This document shows positions 44,850 through 57,239 of a stretch of DNA of 64,000 nucleotides, piece by piece. Source of the stretch: Diphasiastrum complanatum. Its lineage: Eukaryota; Streptophyta; Lycopodiopsida; Lycopodiales; Lycopodiaceae. The notes beneath the pieces are model-generated. The model made no database searches. It worked only from the letters and a program-made list of their open reading frames with translations, and was not told where the DNA came from. The stretch's first letter is position 1; each line of letters opens with the position of its first letter. Position numbers and translations under genes: made by a program. The stretch lies in contig CM055113.1 in assembly GCA_029204225.1 (NCBI GenBank), positions 22,701,605-22,765,604 on the forward strand. The letters are read 5' to 3'.

Positions 44850-45790
44850 ACCTCAAACATTCGAAGAAGCTGTTGATGGATCAGATAAAGATCGTTGGAT
44901 TTAAGTAATAGAGGTTGAAATGTCATCCATGTATAAGAAAAATGTATGGACACTTGCACCTATATCTGATGGCAGAAAACCAGTCAAATGCAAGTGGATC
45001 TACAAGATCAAAACAGGTCATGATGGAGAAAACATCAGATACAAAACAAGGTTAGTTTCTAAAGGATTTTCACAGCAGTATGGAATTGACTACACTGATG
45101 CTTTCTCATTGGTAGTCAAACATACATCAATTTGCTTGTTATTTGCGTATGCAATGGCTCATGATCTAAAAATCCATATTGTGGATGAGAAGACTGCTTT
45201 CTTGCATGCATAATTGGAAGAAGACTTATTCAAGGACCAACCACTTGGTTTTGTAAGCCAAGAATATCCAAAATAGGGATGTCACATGAATAAAAACATT
45301 TATGGCTGGAAACAAGCAGCAAGACAATGGTATAGAAAGAAGGATGAAGCACTACGTTCCTTAGGCTTCAAACCTCTATTTGTTGAATCAAATGTCTATA
45401 TCAAGCATGTCCAAAATGAAATAATCATTCTAGTTGTTTATGTTGATGACACGCTTATCTTCTCAAGAAGAGTCAAAAGAGACATTTCTGAAATATTTGA
45501 GATTGTTGACCTAGGAGAAGCTAAAATCTATCTAGGCTTGCAGATCCAAAGAGACTTTGAAGGTGGTAAGTTGTATCTTCACCAACAAAAGTACACTCAA
45601 AAGATCATTGAAGACTTTAACATGCTTGAATACAAAGGTGTGCATACTCCCATGATACCTAGAACAATACTGAGCAAGGCAGATTGTTCGCAGACTCTCG
45701 AGGAAGAGAAGCGAATGGCCAAAACACCCTATTGTAGGCTGATAGGATCATTGTTATATCTAGCAGACAACACCAGACTGATATAGCATT
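44850..45790 (+). pseudogene. Element F reverse transcriptase
   Basis: RVT_2 domain: KCKWIYKIKTGHDGENIRYK, RLVSKGFSQQYGIDYTDAF, an IHIVDEKTAFLHA segment followed by a stop near 45212, a stop near 45273, IYGWKQAARQWY, and the intact catalytic box VVYVDDTLIFSR near 45435-45470. The frame from 45286 to 45786 is open for 166 codons and ends at the RT/RNase H connection (CRLIGSLLYLADNTR). Confidence 0.9.
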
Positions 45791-46390
45791 TGCAGTATAC
45801 AGGCCGAGCCAATATAATTAGAACCTAGGATCGTTGCATTGGAAGTTGGCAAAAAAATACTACAATATCTCCAAAAAACGAAAGACTATGGGCTATGTTA
45901 TTAAGCTGGATTTCACATTGAATCTTATAGTGACGCAAGCTAGGCATCCATGAAGGATGATAGCAAAAGTATGAGGTTGTACTCTAGTATCTGGCGCAGC
46001 CATACTTTGGATAAGCAAGAAGCAAACAACAGTAGCTCAAGCTTCTTGTGAGGCCGAATATGTAGCAGTAGCCAAGATGGCAAATGAGCTGATCTGGATC
46101 AAACAGATGTTGGAAGGATTTGATGAATCTATTTCTAAATCTTATGTCTTGTTAATGGATAACACATAAGAAATATATCTTACGAAAGATCCGGTATTTC
46201 ACTCGAAAATGAAGCACATAGCTATCAAGTATCATGTAATTCAAGACTTAGTCGAGAAGAAGATACTGAAGACAATCTTCATACCTACAGAGGAAATGAT
46301 AGCCAATATCTTTACAAAGCCACTCAGTAAAGCTTTGTTCGAGAAGCAACGAAGAAGATTGGAGTTAATCCAACTGCCCACTTTGACAGG
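45791..46390 (+). pseudogene. Element F RNase H
   Basis: Frameshifted copia RNase H. ILWISKKQTTVAQASCEAEYVAV carries the Glu near 46045. A stop interrupts the LMDNT segment near 46168, then KHIAIKYHVIQDLVEKKILK and ANIFTKPLSKALFEK lead to a natural stop at about 46397, just beyond the 3' LTR start. Confidence 0.85.
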
Positions 46391-46394
46391 GAGC

Positions 46395-47221
46395 TGTAGA
46401 ACATCTGATCAGACAAATCTCGATTCTACTAACAAAGTGCACAATTTACTTGACAAACGATGAGAAAGAAACGAACGCAAACTCAAAACATTTCTATTCG
46501 TGATCAACCTTGAAGGATTCGTGAAATTTATCTTGCTTGAACCTCGAAAGATTTGCGACATAGTTTCTTGTAGAAGCTCATGGTTTCTTGTTGAATCTCA
46601 AAAGATTCGTGAACAGAATTTTGTCGCAAAATATTCTGTTTCTAGTTTAAACCTTAGATGTTGCAAAATTGTCGCAAACAATTTGCAAAACACGAAAATG
46701 TCACGAAGAGACAAGTGTCACCAATAATTCATGAAACACAAAGTTGTGACGAAGAGATAGACTGTCGCGAATAATTCGCGAACAGAAATTATTCGACCCT
46801 AGAAACAGAGCATCTATTCGAATATCAACCGTCATAAATGGTTAGGTCTACAGTTAAGAATTAAAAGGTCAAAAGACCTGTAATTAAAAGGCCAAAAGAC
46901 CAGTCTTGTAGGAATATAAATACATGTGTAGTACTCGTTATAACTCTCTCACACTGAAGAGACTCTCAGACTCATTCAATCAGAGACACAACAACGAGAT
47001 AAGACAACAATAGATTTATACTAATTCAGATTCAGAATTATAAACTCATTTTTGATCAATAGTTTTTGTTTGTCTAAATTGTCTTGTCTCTTAAATCCGA
47101 ATATTATTTTCGCATGCTAATTCAATCAAGGTAAATACTGTTTTATTAGTACATAGATCAGAAACAAACTCGATTGAAGACACTGATATTAGTTTAATTT
47201 ATTCAAACTTTTTTTTCTACA
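46395..47221 (+). repeat. Element F 3' LTR
   Basis: Starts TGTAGAACATCTGATCAG after GACAGGGAGC (weak polypurine tract) and ends TTTTCTACA. About 85 bases shorter than the 5' LTR, part of it a missing segment just before the end. It carries one TTCGCGAA at 46775-46782. Confidence 0.92.
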
Positions 47222-47309
47222 TTTTTGTATTTTGACATGTCCCTTATGAAGTCCTGCTTTCGATAGAACATCTTCTAATCAAGAGATAGTTTCCTTCTAT
47301 TGACATGTG

Positions 47310-47349
47310 TGGCTCTGATACCATTGATGGAGCAGTGGCTCTGATACCG
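47310..47349 (-). promoter_or_regulatory. Doubled primer-binding site of minus-strand element G
   Basis: On the minus strand, GGTATCAGAGCCA occurs at 47348-47336 and again as TGGTATCAGAGCCA at 47323-47310, a 26-bp period. Each is preceded by CCATCA, which is the LTR end. Confidence 0.88.
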
Positions 47350-47350
47350 C

Positions 47351-48117
47351 TGATGGAAATAATAGGGTCTTTGGATTTACTTGGGGAACGAAGATTATAG
47401 AGCAGTTATGTTTGTGTTGATTATGAATATCAGTTTAGGTGTCATAGACAACCCTAGAGAGAGATTGCAGAAACAATTAGGCATCTGAGACAGCCATGGA
47501 ATACTCTTTTACTGATGTTATGATATAAAGAAATGTAAAAACAATTAGGCATCAAAGACAACCATACATTTCTTCGTTTATGATACTTGCGGAAGAAGAG
47601 TGAGAGTTAATGAACATTCAACAAGAATGCAATGAGATAGAACAATACCAAATCTGTATATTTAATGCTGTAATAACAACGATCAGATTACAATGATCTT
47701 GTCCTATCACTAACTTTACAATTACAAGATCGTTAGTAGTTGTTTACTTGGTCAATTAGATAAGTTATTATTGGAGCATGAAGATGTAACAGTCTGTACT
47801 TGAAATCCTATGTAAATCTGCAAAGTGTCACATTTTTTGAAAAAAATGTATTAAGTGCTCGAAATCTTGAGTAAACACTTTGTCACATTTTTCGCAAAAT
47901 CCTTTTGTACTTTGAATGACCCGAAAGTGAGATAGAAGACTTTGTCGGGTTTTTCATCTTTTTCGGCTGTTGAAGTTTGCAAGCAACAAGACAGACAGTT
48001 CAAAAATGTGGACTGTTGAAAAACAGTTCATTTTCTGCGGACTACTTTGAGAGAGTGACTTACATAAAAGATAAGGAGAGCAGTTAGGATGAGTAGGAGA
48101 AAGATTAAACTCCAACA
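47351..48117 (-). repeat. LTR of copia-type element G (minus strand)
   Basis: It begins TGTTGGAGTTTAATC at 48117 and ends TTCCATCA at 47351, next to the PBS pair. Length is 767 bp. Its internal region would continue to the left but is interrupted by element F. No second LTR was found. Confidence 0.75.
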
Positions 48118-48199
48118 CCTTCGAGGATGATGTTGGCTTAATATTCCAAGTAAAAATTATATGAAGATAAATAAGTTTTTCTATTATCCTAACCTCTGC

Positions 48200-48870
48200 A
48201 TGAAGAGTGCAAACATGGACAATTTTCAAGGGAATCTACAATATAGGTTTCTAGTTGAGATCTATATTTTCTCTCATAATGCCTGTACTCCTAGTAACAT
48301 CTTTCACCATTTTCATGCAGTACAAACAATGATGCTTAGATGTAGCACTGTGAGAGACATTATACATGCATTTCAATGTTTTCAAATCACCTGCTAAGTG
48401 CCATTCTACATTGAAGTCTCCAAGTCTTGAAACATTGAGAAGTCCTCCATCCATATGGTCCTTGACGATCCTAAGGTAAGATGTCCTACATAATATCCAT
48501 GATAATATATCATGATCCTCCTTTAGAACCAGTCCAAAATAAAAAATCAAACTTAGTTAAATAAGAACTAACACTATCCATTGAATCTAATATAATAATG
48601 AGGAGTAACACCTGAAAAGCTGCCAACCACCAATGTCATTTTCAGACTAGACATTGAATCTGAAATCTCCTTGATCCATTGTTTGTGATAGTGCACCATT
48701 CATGAGAGTTATACTAACCCTCTCCATCTTCTGCTCTTTCACAATCTCTGACTCATCTAACTTAAGTACTATGATTATTTCATCATTCACCTTTTCAAAG
48801 GTTATATCATAGAATGTGATCGTGCATCTTAGTGATTTAGATCAACAGAGAAGTTGTTTGATAAATTATA
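48200..48870 (-). pseudogene. Transposon-derived coding remnant, family unclear
   Basis: Minus-strand open segments include TFEKVNDEIIIVLKLDESEI near 48760, an NDIGGWQLF segment after one stop near 48640, and a 99-codon frame at 48251-48550 with EWHLAGDLKTLKCMYNVSHS followed by HHCLYCMK. The WH.AGDLK...C.YC pattern is reminiscent of large uncharacterised transposon proteins. I cannot assign a superfamily. Confidence 0.35.
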
Positions 48871-50387
48871 AGATATTGATCTTCCTTCAGTTTCGTACAC
48901 CTCAATGTAAAATGGGGGGTACCAATGATCTTATGCATTCCTATGTTTAATGTGTTTTGCTCTTTCTTCAGGTGATCTGACCTTGGGATAAAGACTTTTC
49001 TAATTCAAACTTGCTAATAAGTTGAAATATTGTTGCATGTGTCTCTGCTAATACTTGCAAAATCACAAGCATCCTGAACTATTGTCTTATCTAAATGTTT
49101 TTTGTGAAAAATTGCCTACATTGGAAAATCTAGCCATGTAGAATATTATACATTTTGTCAATATTGTTTGTTGGTTACTTGAATGGCTAAAGTGCCACTT
49201 GTACATACACACCTAAAGTAGGTTACCACAAGTCAAGAGGAGTGGTTGTGTCCATTTGGTAGTGATTGCTACTTTGTCGGATCTAGACCATGATTTATGA
49301 TGAGATTTGTACCTACCATGCACCTACCAAGCATGACTCTTGGATCTAGGCTAGGGTTTTCACATTAGGGCAAGAAAGTGGAGTCTAATTCTTATTACAT
49401 GCTGAATTTTCACCTAACTTAGCAAAGGAAGTGTGTTTTACTATGTATCCACATTCTCCATAGTGAGAAGATAGAAACTTTTTGGAGCCTCAAGGAGAAA
49501 CTCGAGTTTCCTCTCATTGTATGGTGATTACTCTTGATTTCCAATGAAACCCAGCTTTGGCACTTTGTAAACACTGTCTACAGGCCGTACCACAGCCTTA
49601 TTTCCACACGTGTGGAGTTGGATTACAGTAATTGATCAATGCTTTGATTGTCTCTACTTGTTTCCTATCAAGCTGCTAAACTAGATCTTGTTTTCTGATG
49701 ACTAGTTTCTGATAGATTGTTTAACAAGCATACAATCACCTTGTGGATCATTCAAAGATCCATTTATGGTCCTTAGTACTGTACTTTTCACATTTTTGAA
49801 TGTCCACCATCAAAGACTACAATTTTGCACTTTACATTAGAACTCCTATTGTTCATCATGATATACTCAGTGAATTTGCTTGTCAATATTGAACCCAACA
49901 TGTTGTTAATTGAAGGTCTTTTGGAGAAGACAATCTCTTTCACGACAATAAGAAGATATGCGTCTCAACTCACATTCTAGAAACTGAATTTTTTGCATAG
50001 AAAACTGATTTCCGTAATTATGCAATCTCTCACAATATCCTAGTAATCCACTATGCCCATTGCATATCCATGTAACTAGATGAGTTATTGAAGAGAATGT
50101 GGGATGTGTCAAAGCGCTAGAATCTTGAGGATACAATGTTTCATCTGTCCACAAACCCCAGTTCTTATTTCGTTCTTCCCTATAATGGGAACGGTCCTCA
50201 GCAGATATTGGAATTCCTTTGCCTCCTCTTCTCTGTAAAGGTGCCAATCAGTAGGGATATCCAAATGTAGATGATACAATGTCATCATCAGAAAAAACAA
50301 GAAAGTAATCACATGCATCAAAGTACTCAGAACAAAATTTCAAAAACAAATCAAAGTGCTTATCTGGTATTATATTATATACTCTAT
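48871..50387. other. No gene recognised
   Basis: Two overlapping minus-strand frames near 49906-50321 (one with DIPTDWHLYREEEAKEFQYL) look mildly coding-like but have no recognised domain or splice partners. The rest is AT-rich. Confidence 0.35.
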
Positions 50388-50673
50388 AACATCAATTCGT
50401 TGATTTTGTTTTTCTGCCTGATTCAAATTTGGAGGTGGCGCTCATATTTTCATTCCAATATGAAGATTGCGCTCATGTCAACCAATGGAGGGAATGCATA
50501 TTCGAATTTAGACAAGCTAAACTCTTTTGTAACATCAATTCTTACATTTTGTTTTTCTTTTCCTATTCAAATTTGGGGATGTCGCTCATATTTTCAATCC
50601 ACTAAGAAGATTGCCCTTATATTAACCAATGGAGAGCATGGATACTCGGATTTAGATAAGTTAGATTGTGAAC
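50388..50673. repeat. 143-bp tandem duplication
   Basis: Units start AACATCAATT at 50388 and 50531 and share ATTCAAATTTGG.G.TG.CGCTCATATTTTCA. An open plus-strand frame runs through both because the offset keeps it open by chance. Confidence 0.88.
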
Positions 50674-50903
50674 AGTTTAAAGTTCTTAACTGTAATTGTA
50701 GACACTATGATTAGAGCATTGGGAGTTGGGGAGGCCTCGAGAGTGGTAGGGGCAAGCAAATAAACAATATTGTTTTTTTTTTTTGATTTTTTTGTTATCC
50801 TACATGGCATTCCTTATAGGGTCTTTTTGATATTTGAAACTCTTGGAGAAGTGGGCGAACTTTAAGAAAGTTAAGATCTATGTTGAATCTAAAAAGACTT
50901 TAA

Positions 50904-52565
50904 ATGGTCTTCTTTAATTCTCATTTCTTCCAGACCTCGTTGCCCTTAGTGCATCACAAGCTTCCTTGTTTCAATCTTCTGTGGCTCTTTTCTTTGGTGC
51001 TTTACGCCCAGATTTGCCTCTTGTCAAAGAGTTTATCAACTTATTCACTATCCCATGCTCCAAACTCTCTTGGCTTTGAGACGATGGGTGCTAACTATTT
51101 TCTCCTTCACTTCGGATCAAGTGCGGACGTTCTTGCGATTTTATTATCTTCTCCTTTCAAATTCAAATGTTCCCGTGTTTAAGTTTGGTAAGAACTTTAA
51201 TCTGCAGATTGCTGGTTCTATTTTTCTACCTATCCATTTATCGCTTCCTTTCTTTCCTGGTCTCCTTTTTTATCCGCTTTTTAGCCTAGGCGAATTTTTA
51301 GATGTAATTGGCATGAGGAGTGATAGAGGGCAGATGTCCCATTTTCATAGGCTCTGAACAGATGTGTTCAGAGCTATAGCGCAGGGTTGAAGGGCCAATT
51401 ACGCCCGGTAGCAGGCCGTGAGCAGGCCTGCTAAAAGCAGCCTTCAACGCACTTCCCCGCAGGGCGGCTCAGTGCATGAAGGCTGCTTGTTACACAGGGT
51501 AGCAGGCCTGCTCACGCCCACTACCTAGTTCATAGAAGATAACTTTGAGTCCCTTTTCTCGCCTCATGTTAACATTTGCATCCTTTGGAAATTAAGAGAT
51601 GACCTCCCGTCCTCCCTACTCAATATGTTTGATGGTAAAGTATATGTTGATCAGGTTGTTCATTTTGATTTTGCTCCTTCCTTCTGCAAATCCTGATCTA
51701 GTCTTTTGCAGTGCTCCTGCAAGAGATCTTCTTGCTCTTCTCCTCTTAAGGACTGGCATTAAGTTTTCAGCAAGAACAAAACTCTTTGCATAACCTCTTT
51801 AGCCTCGCTAATGATGCCTAATGGACATGGACTGCAGCTCTTGGGCAGGTCACACAATACAAGCTGGCTAGAAAGCTCGTCTACTAATGACGGCACTTCA
51901 CCTCCCAGAACTTACTATGAGGCTGTCATTAGCAGCTTTGCCGAAATGACCTAGTGATGAGAGACTTAAAAGCAAAGCACCATCTTCAGAATTTGAAAGC
52001 CCTTCTATTAGGCAATTTAAGAGTATCGGGCTCTATACCTCGCCCAGTTCAGGTTCAACACCCAAATCGAACCCTATCACTTGCCAATTGAGACATGATA
52101 TGGAAAAAACTGAAACGTCAAAAACTTCGAAAGACAAGCAGACGGACCTGCTAAAGGGAGCTAACTTGAAGGCTCTTGACAAAGCAATGAATGCAATTTC
52201 ACCTTATTCATTAGCTGCTCAAGAAGTTGGATCAATGGATTCTTGGTCAGACACAGACAGTCAGATTTTGACTGGAGACAATGCCAGAAATGAGATAGAT
52301 CAAGGACCTGACATCTCGAACCTACCTTCAGATCAGAATGTACAAGAGGACCAAAATGGTCAGATTCAGTTGCTTAGAAGTTTGAATCCATTACTAGAGT
52401 TAACTGAGGTAAGCCAAGTACACTTCCACAATGATGCTGATATGGGTTCCCTTAGGCTTCCCCGTGGTACGAAATGCTACCTCTGAAGATAAACTGGTAA
52501 CATCAAGCGAGTTAACTGAGGTAAGCCAAGTACACTTCCACAATGATGCCGACATGGGTTCCCTA
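50904..52565 (+). pseudogene. Possible LINE-type ORF1 (DUF4283-like) remnant, weak
   Basis: Broken plus-strand text (a GFETMGANYFLLHFGSSADV segment near 51075 and WKLRDDLPSSLLNMFDGKVY near 51585) vaguely resembles the DUF4283 part of plant LINE ORF1 proteins. From 51955 to 52486 a 170-codon Ser/Asp/Gln-rich frame is open without an early ATG (first in-frame ATG near 52100), which could be a downstream exon or the ORF1 tail. A 56-base segment encoding LTEVSQVHFHNDADMGSL is present twice (52398-52453 and 52510-52565). Confidence 0.3.
51407..51525. repeat. Foldback (MITE-like) element
   Basis: Perfect 16-base arms GTGAGCAGGCCTGCTA (51418-51433) and their complement (51500-51515), extended outward by GGTAG/CTACC and inward by AAGCAGCCTTCA/TGAAGGCTGCTT. 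The RNA form would be a roughly 100-base hairpin. A second small palindrome, GCTCTGAACAGATGTGTTCAGAGC, lies near 51350-51373. No target duplication was identified. Confidence 0.85.
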
Positions 52566-53541
52566 AATAAAGAAGCGATAGGTATGACTTTCTAGACTTC
52601 CAGCGGCCCACCGCAAAACAGATTCTTCCCGCTCTTAAGGCAGAAGCAAATAATGCGCTGAACACGATGGATTTTCTCACAAGATGTTGTAGCAGGCAAA
52701 CAGAACCCTCGAATTGCTCAACAAACAATACGGTTTACAGAACATCCAAACGCTCCTACAGTCCACACTGAGGTAGAACCAACCCCTTCTGCAAGCGCAG
52801 ATAAGGGTATCCAAAAGGGGTCTATGCAGAAGTAATTCAATATCCACAATGTAGCTCTCAGCATATAGCACTCAGAATCAACAATAACTATTATCACCAA
52901 CATGACTCCTACTAAAACACCTCCATTTACCCATGGCATCCACAATGGGTTTTCACAAGAGGGAGGGGAGCTTCCTTCTTACACCATAAAAGCTCTTCTC
53001 TCACACATTCTACATAAAAATTCTACATAAAGAGGATCATAGATGAGCAAAAGAAAACCACCTGAAGGAGCTAGAGGAAGAAGCACAAGACAAAGAGCTT
53101 AAGATGATGATTGTGATCTCTTCATCCCTTTTTATAATGATGAGCAAAAAGGCCCATTTCATTTTGCTATTTGCCCACTCTTCCAACACATTTTGTCATT
53201 TCTTGTACTCCAGTGACACTTGGCCTAGATTTTGTGGGCCTCTTTTTCTTTTGTGCCTTCACCCTTTTTCCCTCATCATGGGTGCGACTTTTTCACTTTT
53301 GTTTTTCATGATAGTTACCGATACTTGTCCATTGAATCCTTGACACTTAGTAGCATAGTTGATTTTGCCAAATTTTTCCAATGATTGCCATCCTTTCACA
53401 TGGCAGGTTTAGGCACATGGCCTATTTATGAAGGCTCCTAAAGGGCTAGGAAGCCATCATGGCTAGTTATTGCCTATTCCCAAGTGGATACTTCCAGTGT
53501 TCGGGAAACTTTTTTGAGGTTTCCCTCAAAAATCCGATATC

Positions 53542-54110
53542 TTAAGGAGTATTCCGGCTACTACCAGGGAATATGCTTCTACTTTCCGGTTTTCCCCTAT
53601 AAAATCTCAAATTTATCATGTAAAAATCCTGCAAAATTTTGTAGTTGTCAGTTTTTGAGAAAAGATGCCGGTTCCATTCCTTAAGAATGGCAACTTTCCT
53701 GAACACTAGATACTTGTAGTCCAAGTTTGTCCATTTGGTTCTTGATACCTCAGCAAAGGGTGAAGTCTCAGCTGCAAGTCTGGAATTTCTTTTGAAGAGT
53801 TTGCTAAAGTTAAGATGGATGGGTATTCTTTGCCTTAAATTGTCATTTCCGTTTGTCAGTCTCTCTAGCTGATAATTCCCTTGGTACCAAATTCTTTTCT
53901 GTTCAAGTTGTGATACTATTGTTTCCACATTCTTGCTTGTCCGAACTTTAATTTTTGGCTGTCGTTTCCTTGTTGCATCTTCCAGTATTTTGACCACTAG
54001 GTGTCGTTACATTGATTTTTCTCGGTCTTTTATAGTTGACAGCCCAATTGGTGCACCTTTCAGATTTCCAAGTCGATGGTCAACTAGAGCAATCCCAGAC
54101 CCACAAAACT
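53542..54110 (-). pseudogene. Unidentified open stretch, about 190 codons with one stop
   Basis: On the minus strand, 53542-53997 is open for 151 codons (KILEDATRKRQPKIKVRTSK onwards, Lys/Arg/Asn-rich), and coding-like text continues upstream to about 54110 across one stop at 54007. No domain is recognised; it could be a gag-like remnant. Confidence 0.3.
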
Positions 54111-56430
54111 AGCCGTTCCTAAAAAAGCAAAGAAGTTTTTCTATTAGTAAAAATATTTTTGAGTACACCAAAATTGTGCTCAGCATTGCCGGCATGTTTA
54201 CTTCCGGGCCAATTCTAAGGTCGTAAAACTTTTGACTAGCCACATTTAGATGGGCTGGGACCTATTTCTAGATAAACTGGCATTTTTTGCTCGATATTCA
54301 AACACTGGCATATATCGGATATTGTTCGACATCCTAAAATCCATATAAAGGCCTACTTTCCTAAAATCTAAGTTCTTTCTAGCCACTTTGAGGGTGGGCT
54401 ATGACCTCTTATCAGCATATTGCATCAAACTTTGTGCATTTTTCTGGTATACACAAATTCATCCAATAATTCTATGCAAGGTTCTTGCTCATAAAGTCTT
54501 TAATCTATGGTTAGCTTTTCAAGGAAGAAAATCTTATATTGTGTAGTGTAACATCCACAAGTCAAGAAAAAAAAATCTTCATACGTGGGCCATTTTGTTG
54601 AATAGAGCTCGCTACAAAGTTGTGATAGAGATCTCAAAATATCAAACCTTTGCAATCATTGCATTCAAAAGGCTCAATCTACAAAACATACAAAAAAATC
54701 AACTATAAAATTCTAGTGGTCAACCATAGAGAGTTCTATTTCCACTATCATCATGTACTAAATGTGAAATATTGATCCACAACAAAAGATTTAAAATTGA
54801 TAAGTTTTTGTAGAAATAAATGTGATAAAGAAAAAATTGCAATAGAAACACCACAACAAGCACAAATATAGTCATGGTGTCTAGCAAGGGATGGCATGAG
54901 TGTTCAACCTTGACCTAGCTAATCCACTACTCCTAGATGTAGCTAGTGAATATAGTGTGAGATATGAACCTAGGAGGTATGTACTAGTAGGCTATATAGA
55001 TGATGTAGAAGAATAATAAGTAGGCTGAAGGATAAGTGAATGGATGCCTTCAATATAACATCTCTAACCAAGGATAAGGGGAGCAAAGTCTTGATATAGT
55101 TGTTTAAAGAGAATTGTTAATGAGGCATTTGAAGGATCAAGAGATCTAGCCCACGTAGTTTAACATGTGACCTACAAACACTCATTTTGAGTTTGGTTTT
55201 ATTTTTTAGAAGAATTTTTTTCAAAAGGCTTGAGATATAATATGATTGACACATCAATTGTAAAAACAAAAAACATGTAAAGTTGATATTTTGTGTTCAA
55301 GAAGAACAAGTCAAGTTGAAAAGCTAATAAAGGTGGATCTTTAAGTATTGATCTTCAAAGAGACATTGCTTAGAATCCAATGACCAATCTTTGTTAGATA
55401 CAAAGGTGCCTAAAGGGAAACCCAAATCTCTAAATACTATGCCTTGATGTCTTACAATACTTAGCCCTAGAGTTTGGGTCAAGTGAAAAATGTTATCATG
55501 CAAGAAATAAGGATGCCAAGTATTTAACAGTTTATTATTAACCTTGAAAAGTTGTAGAAGTTGTCAATGTTAGAAAACATCTCTATGACCAAATCCCAAA
55601 TAAGTAGCAGTAAAAGCTATGTCATTTGCTGTGGGTCACTACTTGGGCATGGTGAAATACTATCTCGATTCTAGAAAGTAATAGGCCCATACTTATACCA
55701 ACTGAAAATTGTAATAAATGATTGTTGCAAATAATAAGCAAAATTTCTCTTAACAAAAATTAGTATTCTTTCACTTGCTTAAAAATCACACTTATAAAAA
55801 GAGAGAGCCCATAATAACACATATAACTCAATAGTCCAAAAAGAAAGCTACAAAATTCTAACATAAATTTGAAAAACTAAGCAAAAATAGCATATGATCA
55901 TTTACATCACTAAGTTCGCATTAAAAAAAAACAATAAGAGCAAGTTTTAGACACTACCTTCATTAATTTTCATTTAAATAGATAAAAATTAAGAATCATG
56001 TGGGGTACCATTGAGATCTTGATGCTATAATGAGTGGTGTAGTACATAGATCTAAGTCGTGATATTTTGGACTTGTTGTAGATGTTTGAATTGAAAAAAT
56101 ATTATTATATAAGATTATTTAGAAAGTAATCAATCCTTTTGTAGTACAAAACTATTTCCTTTTGTAGTGTGGTGTAATGGTCAACATTTTTCTTTCTACT
56201 CTTCAAGGTATGATATTTGATTCATATATTCACCAAGGTACAAATTTAGTTGGGAAAGGACAATTTACAATGTACGTTGTACTTTCATGAGTGCAATCTA
56301 AATTTTAGACAACCTTTATCTAATATAATGTAGTTGGTGATTTAAACTAGCAGTGGATGTTTATCATGGGCTACTACAATAAATAATATTATCGATATAG
56401 ATTTTCTGTCATATAAAGGTCATGATTTTT
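54111..56430. other. AT-rich, no gene recognised
   Basis: No domain, long repeat or RNA gene was seen. Frames are short and stop-rich. Confidence 0.45.
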
Positions 56431-56439
56431 GCAATCTAA

Positions 56440-56900
56440 GCGCAACCCAAATGGCATGACTGACATCGGGGGCCATCACACAATAGGTGGTCCGATGTCA
56501 GCTTAAAGCTGAGTAGGAGCAGCTCATGGGGGGACCCGTACCCCATGTTAAGCCTATGCATTTTTCATGTACGACACTAGCCTTGTCACATTGGAGGATA
56601 AGGTCCCGACGTGGCAGCAGAGCCACCATAATAATACGTGGATGCTCCATATGCATGACGCAAGTCCAAGATACCAACCGCCGGTTCTCTTGGAATGCCA
56701 TGAGAAGTATGGAGAGCTTTAATTGCTTTGGCGACATTGGGACAAGGCCACTGACATCGAAAATCACACCTTGACGCATCTCCAATTCGCATGGTGCTTG
56801 GGTTAGTGGACCTCAAACAATGATTCCTGCCCATTCCAGAAGGGCGCCATGTCTTGAATGTGGAGGCAGAAAGCGAGGGGGATTTCTAACTTCTCCTTAA
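56440..56900. other. GC-richer block with overlapping open frames, unassigned
   Basis: Frames of 80-95 codons are open on both strands at once (plus 56526-56774; minus 56498-56785 and 56586-56834), as happens in GC-richer sequence. No domain was recognised and no strand is preferred. The composition differs clearly from the flanks, so it may be an old insertion. Confidence 0.35.
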
Positions 56901-57239
56901 TGAACCCAATGACAATAACCTTGGTGGAAGGACACACTTCTTGTTGATTAGTGTTCCTAGTTAGTGTGTCACAACTTCATTACAACATTATGTATTGATA
57001 GTTAAATAGGCGTTTGCAGTTCATGTGCTTAAACACTTCACATGATATAGTGAAAGTAACTTAAAGAATGATCAATGCACTAAATGTAAGCTAATCCAAA
57101 GTGGCACACCACATTGACTTCTGCAAAACAATGGTAGCAATACAAAGAGTATACCCACTTTGCATGGGCCACTACTACAATTGTAGTTTGCCATATCTGT
57201 AGTTTGCATGATATGGCACAAAGGCCTCAATGTGGCTCG

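Larger units (their letters stand above)
42604..47221 (+). mobile_element. Ty1/copia element F with both LTRs
   Basis: 5' LTR 42604-43516, reiterated PBS, gag remnant, truncated integrase, RT, RNase H and 3' LTR 46395-47221. Flanks TTTCT (42599-42603) and TTTTT (47222-47226) may be a target duplication with one change. The family differs from E and A/B/C. Protease, GAG-pre-integrase and most of integrase are deleted. Confidence 0.9.
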
